A stretch of DNA of 64,000 nucleotides. Origin: Kitagawia praeruptora (taxonomy: Eukaryota; Streptophyta; Magnoliopsida; Apiales; Apiaceae). The DNA lies in the NCBI GenBank assembly GCA_037693485.1, contig CM075346.1, positions 125,104,001-125,168,000 on the forward strand. Reading direction: 5' to 3'. A program made the translations under genes and the position numbers. Positions 1-10,929 of this stretch are shown piece after piece (position 1 is the first letter of the stretch; every line of letters begins with the position of its first letter). The notes under the pieces were generated by a model. That model was given only the letters and a program-made list of their open reading frames with translations. It did no database searches and was not told the DNA's origin.

Positions 1-601
1 AGTTTTATATATGAATTATGTTATATTTGTGTCGATTAGTTTATTGCAAACTATCTTCAAAGGCAACAAATATATTCAGAACATTCAAAACAATGCAGTT
101 GAGAGCAGCAGAAATCTGTTGAATTTTGAAGATATGGTACAATAAAATTGATTGTTCTCGGTCGAATTTATAAATTCGACTGGTTGCAGTCAAATTTATA
201 AATTCGACTGATTGCAGTCAAATTTATAAATTCGACTGGTTGCAGTCAAATTTATAAATTTTCAAATCTTCAAATTTTTTCAGGCGGCAAATTCAAAATT
301 TTTAAATTTTCAGATTTTTTCAAAATTGCGGTCATATTTAAATTCGACTGGTTGCAGTCAAATTAATAAATTCGACTGGTTGCAGTCAAATTTATAAATT
401 CGACCGGACTCCGTCGAATTTATAAATTCGACCGGAAGGTACCTTAGGCGCCAAATTCAAAATTTTTAAAATTGCGGTCGAATTTAGAGCAGTCGAATTT
501 AGCTAGTCGAATTTATTAAATTCGACTGCTTTTTGCTAAATTCCACTAAGCTAGAATCGACTGCAAAATGGCAGTCGAATTTAGCCGAGATTCTGGTAGT
601 G
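1..601. mobile_element. CACTA (En/Spm)-type transposon terminus with subterminal repeats
   Basis: The sequence up to 601 ends in TTCTGGTAGTG, the reverse complement of CACTACCAGAA, the usual start of plant CACTA terminal inverted repeats. Inside the end, from about 157, lie many short repeats around AAATTTATAAATTCGAC in both orientations. Several are regular 28-bp units of the form TGGTTGCAGTC plus that motif. Two higher-order blocks contain GGCGGCAAATTC or GGCGCCAAATTC followed by an AT stretch and TTGCGGTC. Arrays of this kind beside the TIR are typical of CACTA subterminal regions, where the transposase binds. The other terminus is left of the window, so the 3-bp target duplication (here it would be TAC at 602-604) cannot be checked. 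No transposase coding is visible. Confidence 0.6.
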
Positions 602-3059
602 TACGTATGCATTAATAAGATTATTTTACATATTATGATGTCGTCTGTTTTATTAATAAATTTTGAGTGTTTATTTTATTTATGGGAAAAAAATTTAGGA
701 TCCCATAATTTAAGTTCACCTAGGACCCCTTGATTATCAAGAGTTCAAGACTGCTTATGTTTTCAATATTACATTTTAATCGTGTTAATTAATCAATCCA
801 TTTAAAATTTAAGATGTCAAAAAAAGGTTAACAGAATCTTATAATATTTTTGTCAATTATAAACATAGATCAATAACCAATACCCAATCAACAACAAATT
901 TGAAATTAAATAAATGGAATGAACTAACTCGAATCTAATAACTCTCCTAAATCTAGTTTGTTTATATATATTATACATCAACGAGACTTTTCAAGCCTAT
1001 TTAATAATTTACTAATTTATCCTTCAATTATATTAATATTAAAAAAAATTACCATGAGAATTGACCCCATAATCTTTATGCAAAGAATGAATTATTTTCA
1101 CATTTCCAATCACTATATCAAAGGAAATTTTAGAATCATTTTATAACTCATTACCTACATACTCCAAAAAATCATTTGTTATAATGTTCAATATTTCTAT
1201 TAATTCATATACTATTTTATAGTCAAATCCGAGCTGAATTGTTCATATTCAAACTTTTTTTGAAATAGGTTCGATTCGAACTTTCGAGTTACTCGATCTC
1301 GACTAAAATTTTCAAATTCAGTGTGATAGTATTCGAATTAAACTCGAGATTTAGATATTTAAGTATTTTACCGAGCAAAGTTCAAACTTTAAATTACTCG
1401 AATCTTGAAGTTCGTGAGACTAATCGAACTTTTAATATTTAAAATTTTTAAATATTGTAAATATATTTCAATGTAAATATTCAATATTTTATACAATTCA
1501 TATATTTTATACAATATCTGGATCAAATGCGAGTTGAACCATTTATATTCAAACCTTTTTCAAAATAGATTAAATCGATTCGAGATTCCAAGCTTTATGA
1601 ATCAAGTTTTAAGGTTAAAGTTAAAGGACCAATTGAACTTGAGCTCGAGTTCAAGCTTGACGGAACTTTTTAGCCGAGTTTGAGCCCGAGTATGGCAATG
1701 TTCGACTCGACTCAATTATACCCCACTCTCATTGCTATTGGCTAAAATATTTTGATATACTAGAAAAAAATAATTTAAGGATAAAAGACAAAAATTATTG
1801 CAGATGAGATTTGAACTTCATGTTAATTATTTGATTAATATTTAGATAAAACACATAGTTAGGTCAAAAATATTTAACTAAAAAATAGATTATTATAGAT
1901 ACCCTTTTAAAAATAATAGATTTAAAACGTGTAACTGTATTACTGAAATATGATACTTAGTAGATAATATATCACAATGTACATGGATACAAACCAAAAT
2001 TTTAACTAATTTTAATATATATTACAAAATTTTAAATCATTGTCACATGACCACTGCCACGCCACCACCAGCATTACCACGACATGCACCACTACCAAAA
2101 TTACCAAAATTTTATCGGTAACACGTGAATACCACCACTTACACCACCAAAATCACCACTATCAAAGCAAAATCAGTAGAAATTCAACTAAAGTTACTAA
2201 AACTTAAACGTAAATAACTAAAAACTTTGAACACAAATTATAGGATCATTCCAGATTTGGAATTGTGTAAATGCTCGAAGCTGTTGGTAATGGTGTTGAC
2301 GGTAGTAAAGTGGGTAAAAATGCCATCAATCGATGTTATAAACTTAGATCTACTGAGAGAGGGATAAATGAATTAGTGGAGGTGTGGTCAGGAATGTGAC
2401 TGGAATTCATGACAAACATGTTCATCAGTTACTTTTGGAGTGGTGATCGATTTGGTGACAACAAAAGATCGCAGAGTGATGATGGTTTATACACACATTC
2501 CATCTCTCTCACTCACTCCTACACATTATACATATGTGTGTATATATCATGAACAATGATAATAAATGGAATGAGGTGGTGATAACGACGGTGTAAAGCA
2601 AGTAATGGTGTCTAAGATCGTCGAATATGTATGGGACATAGGAGTGGATGTTGGTGAAGGTTGAGATGTAAATTAGATTTGAATGTATGACCATGATTAG
2701 TTTTCGATTCTCAAATCTGTAAATGATCTTACTTAAAGTCTACTGACTCATGATTATATTTTTAAATTACGTAATTTTTAATCATTCCAAGTTATGTTTT
2801 TTAAATTGTTAGATGTGATTGTATTGTTATGATCATATATGAAATTCAAATAAGAAATTTGAGTTATTACTAGTGTTCATAAAAAATATCACACTAATGA
2901 TGTATACTAATAATGTATATTGTTTAAAAAATTAGAAATTGTCTATTTAAAAAAAAATTAAAACAACAACATTTTATAAATTTAAATGATGCCCATGCTT
3001 TGCACGGATTTCATGCAGTTCCATTAATATGTTAAGTGATCAAAAATACCAACACTAAT
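602..3059. other. AT-rich intergenic DNA, no gene seen
   Basis: Only short, unconvincing open frames occur and none looks like a known protein. Positions about 1199-1700 hold a diverged direct repeat. The segment beginning near 1205, with GAGCTGAATTGTTCATATTC, recurs near 1500 as GAGTTGAACCATTTATATTC, and both copies are followed by TTCGA-rich text. This looks like an old, unidentified repeat. At 2990-3010 there is a CCATGCTTTGCACGG motif of a kind common in plant interspersed repeats. I saw no promoter or RNA gene. Confidence 0.5.
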
Positions 3060-3240
3060 CAGTGTTGTAAAAAGCGGAAATTGGACTTAATCGGTAGAGG
3101 CACTGTCCAGGGATTAATCGGGGATTAATCGAGTATTTGGGGATTAATCAGAATGATTAATTGAATAATCGGATTATTAATCAGTTCGGTAACCCATGGA
3201 ACAAGGATTAATCGGTGATTAATCACCGATTTTTAGAATA
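3060..3240. repeat. Cluster of GATTAATCGG-type short repeats
   Basis: Within about 180 bp the motif GGATTAATCGG or close variants (GATTAATCAG, GATTAATCACCG) occurs at least seven times at irregular spacing. It is a degenerate short-repeat cluster without terminal inverted repeats, and its origin is unknown. Confidence 0.5.
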
Positions 3241-3337
3241 GAGACACTAATAAATATTTAATTAATTAAATAAATAAAGATGGAGGAACTTGAAAGTGAA
3301 ACCCCTCCAAAACATTCAGCGATCTTAATCAAAATTA

Positions 3338-3580
3338 CTCCCTCCGTCCCACCAGATTTGTATATATTGGGGGATGGGGGTGTGACTTGCATTTTAAGGA
3401 TAGTTCCATAACTCATTTTTCAAAATTTCCTTTTTTTTAATATAAAAATAGGTATATTAAATTTTTATACAAAAAAAGAAAATTTTAAAAATAGATTATA
3501 GAATTATACTTTATAGAAGCCTTAAAATGCATATGAAACGGTGAAAAAAAATTGTATATAATCTGGTGGAATGGAAGAAG
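3338..3580. mobile_element. Stowaway-like MITE (Tc1/mariner), 243 bp
   Basis: The element begins CTCCCTCCGTCCCACCAGAT and ends with the imperfect inverse ATCTGGTGGAATGGAAGAAG. It is flanked on both sides by TA (3336-3337 and 3581-3582), the target duplication of Tc1/mariner elements. CTCCCTCCGT is the usual Stowaway terminus. It has no coding capacity. Confidence 0.8.
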
Positions 3581-3787
3581 TATTTATAAAAGCCCTAACA
3601 TACATTATTGTGCAATTTTATATAAAAAAAATTTAGATATTCAGAGTTCTTGGATATCGTATCGAGGATCCTATACATGAATTTTGTTCGTCAAGCTTAA
3701 GCTTAAGAGATAGCCTAGCCAAAAAAAAAGTATGAGAATTAAGGTGTAGAATCTGGAACATGTGCAGGTTAATTCCATTTAGAGTAG

Positions 3788-3976
3788 TGCTAGGTACCCC
3801 AAATTGGTACCCAAAAAATGCTCCCAAATGATGTGGCATTGATGAGTTGGATGTATGGAAAATTTTAATTGGTGGGATTTATATGGCCCTGGCGGGCCCA
3901 TTGTAATTATAACCATTCAAATAATGACATGTATATTTTGGGAAAAAATTTGGGTACCAATTTGGGGTACCTAGCA
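3788..3976. mobile_element. Unclassified MITE with 28-bp inverted repeats, 189 bp
   Basis: Perfect inverted repeats start TGCTAGGTACCCCAAATTGG at 3788 and end with the complement CCAATTTGGGGTACCTAGCA at 3976. The arms continue inward through TACCCAAA/TTTGGGTA. The right flank continues TTTTCC while the left has diverged, so the true ends may lie a few bases outside. The target duplication is not clear and the superfamily is not assigned. The interior is unrelated to the Stowaway elements on either side. Confidence 0.75.
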
Positions 3977-4328
3977 TTTTCCTTTATTGAATTAGAATCT
4001 AATCCAAATCTTTTCCGAGCATTTTTATATAATTTTAAAAGTGGATTGGACAAAATTTATATATTTTTCGAATTATTTGGATCAAATCGATTTTAGATTT
4101 TTGAAAAAAAAAACTTATATTACTAATATTAAATTTAATAAATAAAGGAATAATATAATGCAGCTGTACTGTACAGGGCTTATAGATATCTGGGATTCAA
4201 CTTGTCAAAGGCCCGCATCTATGTTTGCAATGGGTTTCAATCATACATATTATTATCAACAAATTCTATTTCTTAACCAGAGTACGTAGGGGGTTAACTT
4301 TTTTCTTGCAAGAAGAACCAGTAAAGTA

Positions 4329-4602
4329 CTCCCTCCGTCTCACAATACAAGTCTCTTTCGAAAAAATTACGCATCTTAAGAAAACATTAATTAGATGATA
4401 TATTTCTCCTTATCCCCATTATAAACGCATTGACTTTTAAGAACATGTGCTATTTTATACTCTTGGTCATTCTTATTAATTGCTATACAATTTTCAAAAA
4501 GGGTAGTTTAGAAAAATTATCATAAATGTACATTGAAAATGGACATGTATTATGGGAAAAAAAATTCTCTCAAAAGATACTTGTATTGTGGGACGGAGGG
4601 AG
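4329..4602. mobile_element. Stowaway-like MITE (Tc1/mariner), 274 bp
   Basis: The left end is CTCCCTCCGTCTCACAATAC and the right end is GTATTGTGGGACGGAGGGAG, with TA on both sides (4327-4328 and 4603-4604). The outer 20+ bp are near-perfect inverted repeats. There is no ORF. Confidence 0.85.
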
Positions 4603-4786
4603 TAATTAATTTGTTGTTTTTTTTCCAAATGTGTATTTATATGCGTTTTTCGAGACCTCGTAATAATGAGAAATAAATTACCTACAAATTCTTTCCAGTC
4701 TAAAAAACGTAATCATTTCTTTGAGTGTATAGTCGACAGGAAATTCGATGGAAGCCAAATAATAATACCATAGTACATTGATACTA

Positions 4787-5045
4787 CTCCCTCCGTTTCA
4801 ATATAAGTTTTCCATTTCGGATGTCGGGATTGTTCATGACATTAGATAAATTACTAATTTACGTCTAATCTATAAGACAAAATATAGTCATGAGTGATCT
4901 TGTTGGATTCGTATTTATGAGTACTTTAATACCGTGAAGTTTTTATATTTAATACTAATACGAAATTCAAGATATTTATGATTAAAAATATGTGTTGGCA
5001 AACGTGTCAGAAGGAAAGAGGAAACTTATTTTGAAACGGAAGGAG
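4787..5045. mobile_element. Stowaway-like MITE (Tc1/mariner), 259 bp
   Basis: The left end is CTCCCTCCGTTTCAATATAA and the right end is TTATTTTGAAACGGAAGGAG, flanked by TA (4785-4786 and 5046-5047). The interior differs from the two neighbouring MITEs, so this is a separate family with related termini. Confidence 0.85.
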
Positions 5046-5047
5046 TA

Positions 5048-5817
5048 CTAATCTAGTAATCTGGGATCTACTCAGAAACGGATAGCTACGGAGTAGTGTA
5101 TAACGTGGTTTGGTTTAAAAGAACTTTCTTGTTGTCAAGAGCTGCTTGAGAATTTGCAACTTAGATTCCACCCAGACCAAAAAAAAATCCCATATAATTA
5201 TCTACGCAAGAAACAGAGTCATTTCCGACCGAAAAAATGGTGGCATTAATAAACTACGGTTGGTTCTAAATTTTACCACAAATATATTTTGGAATTCCAG
5301 CGTGCATAGTAAAAATGAATAAGTGTATTTTTGGTTAAACAATAAGGAATAAGTTTACAGGTGGTAGGACAGTACAAACAATGGAAATTGTGATTCATAC
5401 GTGCCTTTCGAACTTCAGATCCATAGATACGTGAATTGTACAGACATTGATCATCTATCCTCACGAGGGCATCCGGAAACAGATAATCACCAAATTAGCA
5501 AACTAAATCGTACAAAAAAAGTGGCAAACTATAAACTAAAGTTTGGTTTGAAATCCATCAACTAATAATATTTCGACTTCTAAATTTATAATTATTTAAG
5601 CCTTTACATGGAATTTAAAGAGATTAAACACAGGTGATGTTTCGGATAAATTAAAATTTTATTTTATTTTACAATTACTTTATCGGTTAAATATCTCAAT
5701 AAATTTTTTTGGTTTATATATATGTGATTCAATTCCGGAAAAGTTGAGAAGGGCCCAATTCAATATATACTCAGAGGGCCGGGACCGGGAGATCAACAAA
5801 ATCGGAATGATTTCAGC
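5048..5817. other. Intergenic DNA, nothing recognised
   Basis: This is AT-rich sequence between the third MITE and the CACTA-like terminus. I found no ORF with family resemblance, no inverted repeats and no RNA gene. Confidence 0.4.
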
Positions 5818-5837
5818 CACTACAAGAAAACGGGGAC
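5818..5837 (+). mobile_element. Lone CACTA-like terminal motif
   Basis: The sequence CACTACAAGAAAACGGGGAC matches the usual plant CACTA terminal inverted repeat, oriented with the element extending to the right, over the TIM-like gene fragment. I saw no partner terminus to the right before the copia insertion. The far end, if present, would be beyond the nested block. Confidence 0.45.
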
Positions 5838-6099
5838 ATTGTTATCGAATTGTATATATGTTTTCAACATCATTAGTTAGATGAACACATAACAAACAAA
5901 TCAACAAATTATTGATAATATGCAGATAGCTAGCAAATTACAAATAATTTATATTGTTAATTAAAAAAGTCACTTAATTTTCTTTAACACACACAAATAA
6001 TCAAGTTCACCATTAATCGACACTCCACTTAGATAAGTGTGTAGGCTCGGGTTCTTTTAGGGGAAAACTTTTGCCAGCCACATATTTTACTTTGGGTGC

Positions 6100-6471
6100 T
6101 TAATGCCACCTTTCACGCAAGACTAATAGCCCTTGAAGCAACGCAACTGTTCCGCCGCCAATAAGGGCAGATCTCGAAGCAGCACGTACCCCATGCCTCA
6201 ACATTAGAAAATCACCCGTAACAGCACCAGCCACAATTATATTGCATGGATCCTCCTTCTGATCACGAGCATAGAAAACAATGCTATTAAAAATAGAAAG
6301 TACACCAAACCGCGCAGCAAATCGACTACTAACTCGGGGTGCATTCAAGTGCACAGCTCGAGCGGCGCCTACGAGGCGTTGGCCTTTGGGTGAGTTGTAG
6401 ATGCCTTTGATCAAGTGGTGTGTTGGACCATAGATTCCACCTAGTAGAAACCCCAAGCCCGTGCAATAGAT
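6100..6471 (-). pseudogene. TIM17/22/23-family translocase gene, C-terminal part, cut by retrotransposon
   Basis: The minus strand encodes 123 residues with the hallmarks of the Tim17/Tim22/Tim23 family, small four-helix proteins of the mitochondrial inner-membrane preprotein translocase. Visible features are a glycine-rich first helix (TGLGFLLGGIYG), then RFAARFGVLSIFNSIVFYAR, then VAGAVTGDFLMLRHGVRAA followed by a GGG helix. The spacing fits plant TIM23-like proteins, which carry a further N-terminal domain of roughly 60-70 residues that is missing here. The frame is broken at 6471 exactly where the copia LTR begins (TGTTAGAAT at 6472). The first residues of the longer open frame come from LTR bases. 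Upstream of that is a stop codon and no in-frame ATG. The C-terminus and stop codon are present. It could be a once-functional host gene, a retrocopy, or a fragment captured by the CACTA-like element whose terminus lies at 5818. The family call is firm; the exact subfamily is not. Confidence 0.75.
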
Positions 6472-6757
6472 TGTTAGAATCAAACTCTCCTAAGATGGTC
6501 AAATAAGGTGGGCATTCAAAGAAGGTGGCAATTGTAGGCTATATGGGTGGTGCAACCATAGTTAAATAAACTAGTCAAATATGTAGGCTTGTTGTGATGT
6601 AAGAGATGATGCAAAACCATGCTGTTTGAAGCCTATATGAAGGCTACCTAGCTAGTTCATTTATGTAGAGAAGAGTTGTAAGATATACCAAGAGAAATAA
6701 AAGAGAGAAATACAAGAGTTGTTTTCTAGAGATAAACACAAGAGTTGTTTTCCAACA
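6472..6757 (+). repeat. 5' LTR of the level-1 copia element, about 286 bp
   Basis: It starts TGTTAGAATCAAACTC and ends CCAACA immediately before the tRNA-Met primer-binding site. The right boundary is well supported by the PBS. The left boundary rests on the TG start and on the break in the TIM-like reading frame, since the 3' LTR is outside the window. Confidence 0.7.
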
Positions 6758-6759
6758 TT

Positions 6760-6771
6760 TGGTATCAGAGC
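6760..6771 (+). other. Primer-binding site (initiator tRNA-Met), level-1 copia
   Basis: TGGTATCAGAGC, the standard plant copia PBS complementary to the 3' end of initiator tRNA-Met, lies two bases after the LTR end. Confidence 0.9.
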
Positions 6772-6939
6772 TTGGTTGTTAAATTCTGAAAATTTTGTAA
6801 ATTTTCCGGTAAGTTACTATTCCGGCAGACACTGTTCACGCCATAGAAGACGAAGTACTGTTCATACGGTACTGTTCATACAGACGACACTATTCATACG
6901 ATACTGTTCATACAGACGACAATGTTCACTGTAAAAATC

Positions 6940-8126
6940 ATGGGAGATTTTACAAACTCTATTCAGAAATTCAACAACAATAATTATGGGTCATGGAGTA
7001 CCCGTATAAAGTTTTATCTACTTGGACAGGATTTATGGGATGTTGTAAATGGCAGTGATACAACACCACCTAGGGTGGCCAAAAGTATAGTTACAAGTTC
7101 CGACGATTCAACCTCAACACCGGCACGACCAGATGCTACACCTCAAAAAACAAGTAGCTGACCCTGAGATCTTAAAGAAATGGAAGGTTAAAGCAGGCAA
7201 AGCCATGTACGCTTTAACCGTAGCTGTGGAGGATGAATTTCTACAGCGAATCAAAGATGCCCAAACGCCGAAAGAAGCGTGGAACATATTAACTGGAGTT
7301 TTCGCTAAGAAGAATGACACAAAATTACAAAGGCTCGAAAATGAGCTTTTGTCCATCTCCCAACAGAATATGACCGTGAGTCAATATTTTTCAAAAGTAA
7401 AATCTCTTTGTGACGAGATTTCCAAACTAGATCCAGAAAATGGTATTACACCAACCAGGATGAAAAGAATTATCATCCATGGACTAAAGACGGAATACAA
7501 GAGTATTATCACGGCAACTCGGGGCTGGGCCACCGAGCCAACTTTAGCAGATCTGGAGAATTTGCTAATTAACGAAGAGGATCTAGAAAAACCCATGTCT
7601 AGTCAACCAACCATTCGTGAAGAGACGGCTCTTTTCACCAACAGGAGAGACGACCGAGGATGCGGTCGTGGTCGTGGTAGAGGTCAAGGACTAGGACGTG
7701 GTGGCGGGAGATTCAATAGTCAAGAAAGAGACGTTCGAGGAAATCAATATAGAGGTTTCCAATCAGGGGGAGCTCGAGGAGCTCAAAATAATCAGGGTGG
7801 TCAGAACCGGTGGCAACAAAAGGATCGTCAAAGTGAGGAATGTTTTAATTGTGGCAAGAAGGGACATTACGCAAGAAATTGTTGGTCCAAGAAAATTGAA
7901 GGAAATGTCGCAACATCTTCTAAAAACGAAGACGCTGGAGAAGAAGATTGGAACTTCGACACTTCTTTCTTTGTGGAAGAGAAAGACATTGTTGATTCAC
8001 GAGGGAAAGGCCCAACAGAAGAACATGCACTTACTGCTGTATGTGAGTAGTCAATCGACTACAAGAATGATTAGATCGTTGATTCAGGCTGTTCCAATCA
8101 TATGACTGGAGATGAGTCAAAATTGT
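6940..8126 (+). pseudogene. Copia gag and start of protease (level 1), frameshifted
   Basis: The ATG at 6940 begins MGDFTNSIQKFNNNNYGSWS, a typical copia Gag start (UBN2/DUF4219-like). After a frame change near 7100-7140 the coding continues as an open frame to 8050. It contains the Gag core (LENELLSISQQNMTVSQYF), an Arg/Gly-rich stretch (about 7650-7800) and a CCHC zinc knuckle, CFNCGKKGHYARNC. The same frame then has TAG at 8048-8050 and TAG at 8072-8074. The second sits where related elements normally have Trp just before the protease motif. The protease start DSGCSNHMTGD is readable up to the Tekay insertion at 8127. One frameshift plus two nonsense codons make this non-functional. Confidence 0.85.
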
Positions 8127-9286
8127 TGTAACACCCCCAGATCCGGGGTCAAGGATCTGGTCGTTACGGACTCAATATCCATCCAAAAAACCAACATAAT
8201 TTGAATTACAACCTTGTGACCCAAAATAACAACATAAAACACACCCGTTATAGTCCCAGAGACGAAATCAGAGTATCCATCAATATTAATAATCACAAGT
8301 TTGAGTTCTTACAACCCAAAGAATTACAATTTTACTATTACATACTCTTTGCCATCCATTGGTATATGCCATATTATAAATACATTGATACTTGAAATCC
8401 AATCATCTATCCTACCAAGAGCTTCTTACTCAACAGTGGCAGTTAGGATCTCTGCGTTTAATCCTCCGACGGCTATCACTTGCTCGTACCGATTGTGCCT
8501 TGTGCAGGCCATCAGATCTAGCTGTTGTTGTGATATAATAAATAAACAAGGTTGAGCAATAGCCCACCAAAAGAATATAACTGAATAGTGATAATATATA
8601 ACAGTTCAAAATATCTTTGATACCATATGCCATGCATTAACGAACATAGTACCAGTATAAGGTAAATGATGAAGTTACAAGGTAACTCAACACATAACTT
8701 CTGTAGAAATATCTGCTATGCGAGGTATAAGCAGGATATCATCATATGTCATCAATGAGGGGAATTGCTGGAAATATTGCAATCCCAGTTTTGAACATTT
8801 CTCAAACTCCTGTCAACCTGAAAGAAGTCTCTTCGGTACGTGTTGCGGGGGGGTGTCCGTCAACCTGAAAGAAGTCTCTTCGATACGTGTTGCAGGAAAT
8901 TCCCAATTTGGGAGATGAACTAATACTGGAATTATCACGCGCCAGCTATCCCACTCCTCGATGATCAGTCTGATATGGTACAACCCAATATAGTTTACTA
9001 CCGGTAGAAGGAAGAACTGATGGATTTACTTGTCTACCGCCCTTAATAGTAACTCCATGGCCAACGGTTGGGCCTTGTGATGGACCGCGCGACTCGGCCT
9101 CTTACACACGACTCCTAGTTCGAATAAATCTATGACTCTGAAACGTAAAGTTCGTCCTCCTTTCCCCAAGTGTAACACTTGTTGATAAGACTCCAAAAAG
9201 TAGTCATATCTAATTGGAAAGGAAAATTCACCAATATTTCCCAAGCTGTTGCTTGTTAATGGATATCAACTTGTTCCATTAATTGT
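8127..9286 (-). repeat. Tekay 3' LTR (left copy), outer part
   Basis: This matches 58326-59487 closely and is cut at 9287 by the Athila element; 9282-9286 is the duplicated ATTGT target. Short open frames in it (for example 9026-9244 minus) recur in the other LTR only because the LTRs are copies. Confidence 0.9.
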
Positions 9287-10790
9287 TGATAAGTGGATTT
9301 GATATCCACTTGGAACATTCTATAATGGCTTAAATTGATTGTCTTGGACTCAAGTTTCTTGTAGTTTTGATGTGTTTTGCTTAGTTGTGCAGGTTTACGA
9401 GAATGTTGATTAAGGTGGATGCTTCTATAATTTTTTGGGAATTAATTGATTAAAATTCGGATTTTCTGGGAAGGCTGCGCAGCTTACACTATTTTTGCCC
9501 ATATCTGGAGTTCTGTAAGTCCGTTTTCAGTGATCTTACTGCGAAGCTTGAGAGATTTTCTACAACCTGGGATAGGAATCACGTGCAAGTAAAGTGCTGA
9601 ATTAAATCGCGTGCGTATTCTTTGTGAAGCATGGCTGGGAAATTCCTGTTTTGCCCTTTTCAAGTTCTAATTATATTCCGGGCAGGTTTTAGCACCTTAA
9701 TTAAATTCTAATTGTAATAGAAGATAAATTCTTGCTGGGCAAGAAATCTAGAGCCTATAAAAACACATCTAAGCATTGTAATAGATACACACATTATCAT
9801 CGCATTATTATTGTAACCAGCTGAGATTTGCAAGGGAGAAAAGGAGAGAAGGATTCAACGCTCGTGACAAGCAAGGATCTAGATCTACTTCATCTTTTGT
9901 ATACGTTGGATTATAGATTTGTTTTCTCAACTCTAAATTTTAATAATATTATTACTTCTTTCTTCCATATCTTGTTTTATATCATGTTTTCATCAAATCC
10001 CATGACGATGAACGGTTCAATTATGGGCTAATCGTTGTCATGGGATCCTAGTGGATTTATCTATGTAGCTTAGTAGTTTGCATGCCTTAAAGATTTGTGC
10101 GTGGTGTATAATTGATATCCTCGTATGGTTATGCTTAATAGATAGATGCGTCGCGAACATCTAATTTGTTAATCTCTTGTGAAGTGAAAGTGGATCTTGA
10201 GATTTAGAACTTGCCATGCTAGCATAGGTTCATAATTGTTTATCAATATGATTTGTGGTGTGAGATGAAAATACTTATACTGCCCTATGTGATCTTTATG
10301 GATAACTTGTTCATCAACCATTATGTTTTCAAATTCTATAGACATATAGGGTCTAAGCATAATTGGTGTCTATTCATCTTCTATCTCTTTTGTGGATGTA
10401 TGTTTAGTTTGGTATGCGTATGCTGACAGGTAGCGTATACTTGTTTCGTGTTATCCGATCAGATATCAAAACTATTGCACATAGTGATTAAAGGCTGCAA
10501 CTCTAAGTGAAGTAGATGATGAAACTAGGATTCCATGTTTTATTCTCATATTAGTAATTCTAATTTTTACTCTCATTAATTGTTTAATTCTTAGTTTTAT
10601 AATTTGCACTTAGTTAATTTAGATAATCAATCTCAATTTTGTTATTTTTCTTAGCAGTGGATAAAAACCATACATCGGTGCATAGGTACTTTAATTGAAT
10701 TGAACACCATTCTAGATCTCTGTGGGAACGAACTTGATCTAATCATATATTACTTGTGACAACGTGCGCTTGCGTAAATTTTGCATAACA
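9287..10790 (+). repeat. Athila 5' LTR, 1,504 bp
   Basis: It starts TGATAAGTGGATTTGATATC and ends TTGCATAACA, directly before the PBS. It matches 20116-21624 throughout. Confidence 0.95.
9756..9763 (+). promoter_or_regulatory. TATA box of Athila LTR
   Basis: TATAAAAA follows GAGCC at 9751-9755 and precedes the likely transcription start by about 30 bp. The same sequence occurs in the 3' LTR at about 20590-20597. Confidence 0.55.
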
Positions 10791-10796
10791 AGTTTT

Positions 10797-10814
10797 TGGC
10801 GCCGCTGTCGGGGA
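10797..10814 (+). other. Athila primer-binding site
   Basis: TGGCGCCGCTGTCGGGGA lies six bases after the LTR. It is close to the TGGCGCC-type PBS (complementary to a tRNA-Asp-like end) usual in Athila/Tat elements. Confidence 0.8.
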
Positions 10815-10929
10815 TCATCGGTGTTTTTATTTTAGTTTATGTGCTTGTCATCAGTGGTCGTTAGCGTTCATTGACTCAGATTCTTACTTAGTTTGTTTGT
10901 TTCGTGGTGTTTCAGGTACTTAAGTTTGT

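Noticed and set aside
2990..3010. Helitron or SINE end suggested by CCATGCTTTGCACGG
   Set aside because: There is only a short shared word. I could not find a matching second end, CTRR hairpin or target duplication.
6760..6771. tRNA gene fragments at the TGGTATCAGAGC sites (also 38259, 52500 and 58310)
   Set aside because: They are 12-bp primer-binding sites next to LTR ends, with no cloverleaf around them.
9026..9244. 72-codon minus-strand frame repeated at 59226-59444
   Set aside because: Conserved between the Tekay LTRs by descent only. It has no start context or family resemblance, and neighbouring LTR frames are just as open.
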